DNA of 45,465 nucleotides, from NCBI RefSeq assembly GCF_018861025.1, contig NZ_JAHKQH010000038.1, positions 1 through 45,465 on the forward strand, in the 5' to 3' direction. The stretch is from Psychrosphaera sp. B3R10 (GTDB lineage Bacteria > Pseudomonadota > Gammaproteobacteria > Enterobacterales > Alteromonadaceae). The notes under the pieces were generated by a model, which did not search any database, was not told the origin of the DNA, and saw only the letters and a list, made by a program, of their open reading frames with translations. This document shows positions 41,780 through 45,465 of this stretch, in pieces. Position 1 is the first letter of the stretch; the number at the start of each line of letters is the position of its first letter. The position numbers and the translations under genes were made by a program.

Positions 41780-43159
41780 ATGAAAAAACATTTATTGGCA
41801 CTAGCGGTTTTAGCCAATTTGGGGGGCTGTGCAGTAATGGAGACTGCATCAGTAGGCCAGTCCAATGTAGATTGGGCTTCTTCAATTGTAAGCAGTGAAA
41901 ACGTTGAAATTAAAGACGGGAAAGCGTCGTTAGTGGGCGAATCGGGTACGTTATCAACAGTGGTTTATAAGTCTTCTACTAAAACTCGTTTAGATCAAAT
42001 TGAAATTAGCCAAGTACCTGTTTGGGACAATTGGCAGGCGGCCGGTAAAATTACGCCAAAATTTGCTAAAGATGCACCGGTTCTAATCCCTGTGAGTGAG
42101 GGTAATTATTGGTTGTTATCTAGACATAAAAAACAGCCTAAAACCGGCTATCATGCATGGCACACAACGGACATGAAAAACTGGGTGCATTACGGCCCAA
42201 TTTCAAATCACGATAACCGTTGGGTGACCTCTGCTGAATACATGGACGGTAAGTTCTACATTTATTTCGACAAGCCAAATGATGAAGATCCACATTTGAT
42301 CATCGATGAAGATTTAACCGATGGCAAACAAGGCAAAGTTGTAGGTAAGGTTTTTGAAGACCCAACACATGGTTCTGACATGTCGATATTTCGTGATGAT
42401 GACGGCTTATTTCATTTAATCTATGAAGACTGGAGCCCAGTAGATCCAAGCAAACACGCGTGGGATTCACCGTTGGCTGGCCATGCAGATAGCCCAGACG
42501 GGATCAATGGCTTTGAACCTCATGAATATGTGGCGCCAATCGACCAAAGAACAACGGCAACAGGTCGTATCTTGCCTTATAAACCGCATCCTAATCAACT
42601 AGAGTTTGGCCGTGATCCAACGCCATATACTTATGAAGAGCACGAAGGGCCACAGGACGCTTTTGGTGACTACACAATGATTAAAGTGGGTGGCCATTAT
42701 TATCTGTTCTGCGATTACGACCCTCATGATGAAAATAAAAGCATGCGTGTAGGACGCTGGCGTACCGACGATATTACTAAAGAGTTTGTGTGGGACGGCG
42801 AAGTCGGTGAAGGATTTCATCCAGACCCAACCGTTGGTTTTGCCGAAGGTAAGTTTTACTTGTTAGTTCAACGTTCTGGCACTGACTTTATCAGTGATGG
42901 CCCTTGGATTGATGGCGTAAACGTTCGTGCTGGTGTGGATACCGACAATGACGGTAAGGTGGATCAATGGACACCTTTCACTAAAGTTAAAGAGACTTAC
43001 AAAGCAAAAAAAGGGTTTACCCGAGTAGTTGAGAGTACACCTGCCGCGTTGGATGTATCTGGTTTACCAGCGGGTTATCGGGTAACTCTAGAGTTTAAAC
43101 TGTCTAAACATAACAACCAAAGTCCGACAATTAACGGTGTTAAAGTGACTGCACTGTAG
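41780..43159 (+). CDS. Beta-propeller lipoprotein, GH43/GH117-clan-like, family unassigned
   Basis: A 459-residue lipoprotein (LGGC, about Cys17). The second ATG (41780) is preferred: AAAAAGG lies 8 nt upstream and the lipoprotein signal MKKHLLALAVLANLGGC is complete; the ATG at 41762 has no Shine-Dalgarno sequence. Repeated blades (NYWLLSRHK, KFYIYFDK, LFHLIYEDWSP, HYYLFCDYDP, KFYLLVQ) suggest a five-bladed propeller. Acidic candidates are in GSDMSIFRDDDG, HEGPQDAFGDY and FHPDPTV. A calcium-loop-like DTDNDGKVDQW precedes a short beta C-terminus. I do not recognise the family. It follows the esterase by 98 bp, probably in the same transcript, suggesting an exo-enzyme acting after deacetylation. 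Confidence 0.62.
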   Translation: MKKHLLALAVLANLGGCAVMETASVGQSNVDWASSIVSSENVEIKDGKASLVGESGTLSTVVYKSSTKTRLDQIEISQVPVWDNWQAAGKITPKFAKDAPVLIPVSEGNYWLLSRHKKQPKTGYHAWHTTDMKNWVHYGPISNHDNRWVTSAEYMDGKFYIYFDKPNDEDPHLIIDEDLTDGKQGKVVGKVFEDPTHGSDMSIFRDDDGLFHLIYEDWSPVDPSKHAWDSPLAGHADSPDGINGFEPHEYVAPIDQRTTATGRILPYKPHPNQLEFGRDPTPYTYEEHEGPQDAFGDYTMIKVGGHYYLFCDYDPHDENKSMRVGRWRTDDITKEFVWDGEVGEGFHPDPTVGFAEGKFYLLVQRSGTDFISDGPWIDGVNVRAGVDTDNDGKVDQWTPFTKVKETYKAKKGFTRVVESTPAALDVSGLPAGYRVTLEFKLSKHNNQSPTINGVKVTAL

Positions 43160-43465
43160 TACAAAGTTGTTTTAACTGCTTTTAGTAAAAGCATGCTGCA
43201 ACAATTCGTTGCAGCACAATTACAAGACAAAGTAGGGCCAGAAATGGCCTAAACCAAACTTGATTTGTGACGCTCAAAAGTGTGATAAACCAAGTTGTTT
43301 TGTACTACGATTTTTCTTAAAACAGCAACCGCTCTAATTAGCTAAAGCCGCTTAATCATTGGATAGCCGGGCGATTCGCTAAATATTCGTCTGCATCTAC
43401 GCCATAACTTGTACATAAATGTTTTGTGTGTACATTTTAAAAATTTAAAAAGGCACAATACCGAA
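43160..43465. other. Intergenic region with two consecutive hairpins
   Basis: TGCTTTT / AAAAGCA (about 43177-43193) and TGCTGCAAC / GTTGCAGCA (43194-43202 with 43208-43216) follow the propeller gene. Neither has a T-run, but together they may terminate it or protect the 3' end. The rest shows nothing clear; no good copy of the shared motif lies before the sulfatase. Confidence 0.5.
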
Positions 43466-44989
43466 ATGACATTCAAACAAACTGCAATCCATAAAACCCG
43501 TTCAGCACGTTTACGACTATTTATCATGAGTTGTGTTCTGCCTCTAGCAATATGCAGTAATGTTGGTATTGCCGAGTCTAAAGAGCAAAAGTCTACACAG
43601 GGATTACCTACTCTACAAAAACCTACTCAACAACAACCTAATATTGTTTACATTCTTGCGGACGATATGGGATACGGTGATGTTGGTGCATTTGGTCAAA
43701 CAAAACTCAAAACGCCCTATATAGACAGCCTCGCGAAACAGGGCATTAAATTTACTCAGCATTATGCAGGTTCTACCGTGTGTGGGCCGTCGCGAGCTAG
43801 CTTAGTTACAGGCTTACACACTGGGCACAGTCCAATTCGTGGCAATCCCAAATGGACTGCTTCGGGTAAAGCGGTAAGCCTTAAAAAGGAAGACCTGACC
43901 ATTGCTGAGATGCTGAAAACGGCCGGATATAGTACTGCTGCGATTGGTAAATGGGGTCTGAGTGAAAGTACCGATGTTAGTGATTATGAAATTGACCCAG
44001 CGATGCCTAATCAGCAGGGATTTGATTACTTTTTTGGCTATAAGTACCATCGTGATGCGCACTATTATTATTGGAATAAACTTTGGAAAAACAATACGCC
44101 ATATTATTTTTCAGCGAATATTCCTGAGGAAAACCAAGGGCAATATACGCACGACTTGTTTACTCAAGAAGCGTTATCTTATGTAGGCAATGCCAAACCA
44201 GATAAGCCGTTTTTCTTGTATTTAGCCTACACTATTCCTCATGCGCCACTAACTGTACCTGAAGACTCTCAATTAGAATATCGCGACCTAGGTTGGCCTA
44301 AACGCAAGATGAATACGAAAGGGCATTATAAACACGATGCCGAAGGTAATGTTTCTTATGCTGGCATGATCACTCGGATGGATAGAGACGTAGGAAAAAT
44401 AGTCGAGTTACTTAAACGCAAAGGTTTGGACAAAAATACCTTAGTCATATTTACCTCAGATAACGGCCCTGATTCTGGAAACAACTGGTTTAATAGTAAT
44501 GGTGACTTAAAAGGTAAAAAACGTGACTTATATGAAGGCGGAATAAGAGTGCCTATGATAGCCTCTTGGCCGGAAACGATTGCACCTAATACTGAAAGTC
44601 ATCATATATCGGCGTTCTGGGACATTATGCCAACTTTTTGTCAATTGGCGGGTGTTGCACAATGTCCGGCAAACGATGGAATTTCATTTGTTCCTTCACT
44701 CTTAGGAAATACCAAACAACAGCAAGAGCATGACTATCTATACTGGGAATTTAATGAGCGTAAAGGCCCAATTCAGGCGGTTCGTGCTGGCAATTGGAAG
44801 TTGCTTCGAAAGCTAAATAAAACACCGGAGTTATACGACCTAAGCAAAGATATTGGCGAGACGACAAATGTCGCAAGTGCGAATCCGCAAATTGCTAAAC
44901 GACTTGAAAATTATATGGACTCTGCACGAACCGAACACCAAGAGTTTCCACTTAGACAGATGATCCACGCCAGTAAAAGAAAAAAATAA
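43466..44989 (+). CDS. Type I formylglycine sulfatase, secreted
   Basis: A 507-residue S1-family sulfatase from the ATG at 43466; an in-frame TTG at 43409 adds 19 residues without signal features. The signal peptide spans about residues 1-36 (LRLFIMSCVLPLAICSNVGIAES). Metal-binding ILADDMGYGD is followed by CGPSRASLVTG (formylglycine Cys106), GLHTGHSPIRGN, GKWGLSE and TSDNGPDSG. The CGPSR signature and HSPIRGN context differ from the other two sulfatases, so the three probably attack different sulfate positions. The long N-terminal region and the absence of a clear lipobox suggest a soluble periplasmic enzyme. Confidence 0.92.
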   Translation: MTFKQTAIHKTRSARLRLFIMSCVLPLAICSNVGIAESKEQKSTQGLPTLQKPTQQQPNIVYILADDMGYGDVGAFGQTKLKTPYIDSLAKQGIKFTQHYAGSTVCGPSRASLVTGLHTGHSPIRGNPKWTASGKAVSLKKEDLTIAEMLKTAGYSTAAIGKWGLSESTDVSDYEIDPAMPNQQGFDYFFGYKYHRDAHYYYWNKLWKNNTPYYFSANIPEENQGQYTHDLFTQEALSYVGNAKPDKPFFLYLAYTIPHAPLTVPEDSQLEYRDLGWPKRKMNTKGHYKHDAEGNVSYAGMITRMDRDVGKIVELLKRKGLDKNTLVIFTSDNGPDSGNNWFNSNGDLKGKKRDLYEGGIRVPMIASWPETIAPNTESHHISAFWDIMPTFCQLAGVAQCPANDGISFVPSLLGNTKQQQEHDYLYWEFNERKGPIQAVRAGNWKLLRKLNKTPELYDLSKDIGETTNVASANPQIAKRLENYMDSARTEHQEFPLRQMIHASKRKK

Positions 44990-45465
44990 GCATAGGCTCA
45001 CAATAACCAGAACAAAAAAACGTCATCCCCGTAGCTTGTAAAGTTAGGCAGCCTAAGCGATATTAGGGATCTCCAACCGAGTGCAGAGGAATGCCATAAT
45101 TCGCTTTGCAGGCTGCGCCTTTCTTTGCCTTGCAGGCGGCTATTTCGACTGCGTCGACCTTACTGGCGCGGGGCTTGTGCCTTGCAGGCGACTATTTCGA
45201 CTACGTCGACCATACTTTTTTCAACAGCCGCTCTTTGTTTCTAAGATCATGTAGGCAAAAAGACCGCTTTCGGCTAAATCCCTAATCCTTATTTGATATT
45301 TATATTATCGTCGAAGACGGAATGTACGCACATCCCTATGCACATTCCTTGCAACGGCGTCCCTGCCGTTCACTTCGAGATATAAATCTCAACTAAGGGG
45401 GATTTAGACGAAGGAAAAAGTCGCCTGAACTTTAGGTGTAATAAGACGTTGTTTTAAATAAAACC
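44990..45465. repeat. Right-end repeat region
   Basis: No gene is supported. At about 45018-45092 is an inverted relative of the left-end repeats: CGTCATCCC, AAGCGATATTAGGGATCTCC, then the 22 bases 45071-45092 that are the exact reverse complement of 149-170. A 33-bp direct repeat (GCCTTGCAGGCGGCTATTTC... and GCCTTGCAGGCGACTATTTC...) is at 45127-45159 and 45179-45211. Confidence 0.8.
45274..45407. repeat. Imperfect long inverted repeat near the window end
   Basis: CTAAATCC ... ATTTATAT (45274-45305) is the imperfect reverse complement of ATATAAATC ... GGATTTAG (45380-45407). The roughly 75-bp centre has its own short inverted parts. It could be a miniature transposable element or a palindromic intergenic repeat; no transposase is nearby. 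Confidence 0.45.

Noticed and set aside
1-45465. tRNA, rRNA or riboswitch genes
   Set aside because: No cloverleaf, rRNA-like segment or recognisable riboswitch core was seen in any intergenic region.

Overview
The window is a dense polysaccharide-utilisation island from an AT-rich marine gammaproteobacterium, most likely an alga-degrading Alteromonadales. The evidence is two large TonB-dependent receptors of the Alteromonadales type, GlyGly-CTERM surface-sorting tails, many lipoproteins, three formylglycine sulfatases, and no SusC/SusD pair. Almost every protein carries an export signal. The enzyme mix (two GH86-like endo-hydrolases, a GH117-like enzyme, GH29, two GH2 and GH97 proteins, and sulfatases) points to a sulfated red-algal galactan of the agar/porphyran type. 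The substrate is inferred; no monosaccharide catabolism or inner-membrane sugar transporter lies in the window.

Layout. 1-643: roughly 100-bp tandem repeats. 644-5117 (+): a tight GH97 - sulfatase - GH117-like operon. 5404-6876 (+): a second sulfatase. 7166-10786 (+): a GH2 enzyme and a small lipoprotein carrying the same C-terminal module. 11167-13653 (+): a GH86 enzyme ending in a dockerin, followed by a cohesin protein with a GlyGly-CTERM anchor. 14028-26554 (-): five separately spaced genes, namely a GH86 lipoprotein with four Ig-like modules, an unknown exported protein, a TonB receptor, a lipoprotein with three Ig-like domains and a hydrolase-like domain, and a GH51-like enzyme. 26767-31160 (+): LacZ-type GH2 and GH29. 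31559-36389 (+): ECF sigma factor, FecR-type anti-sigma factor and STN-containing TonB receptor, a cell-surface signalling cassette. 36636-39748: two convergent paralogous hydrolase-like genes. 40152-44989 (+): a SASA esterase, a beta-propeller lipoprotein and a third sulfatase. 44990-45465: more repeats, including an inverted copy of the left-end repeat.

How the genes may work together (inference). The GH86 enzymes cut the polymer at the cell surface. One is held there as a lipoprotein. The other is probably held by dockerin-cohesin binding to a rhombosortase-anchored cohesin. Oligosaccharides enter through the TonB receptors. In the periplasm, sulfatases, an esterase and exo-enzymes take them down to monosaccharides. 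The STN receptor reports the substrate through FecR to the sigma factor.

The most notable items are: the minimal cohesin-dockerin pair joined to GlyGly-CTERM sorting; a three-member family of Glu/Glu barrel-like proteins that I cannot place, one of which has lost its predicted acid/base Glu; and a directional motif (TTTAYGGTTTT-like) upstream of most transcription units.
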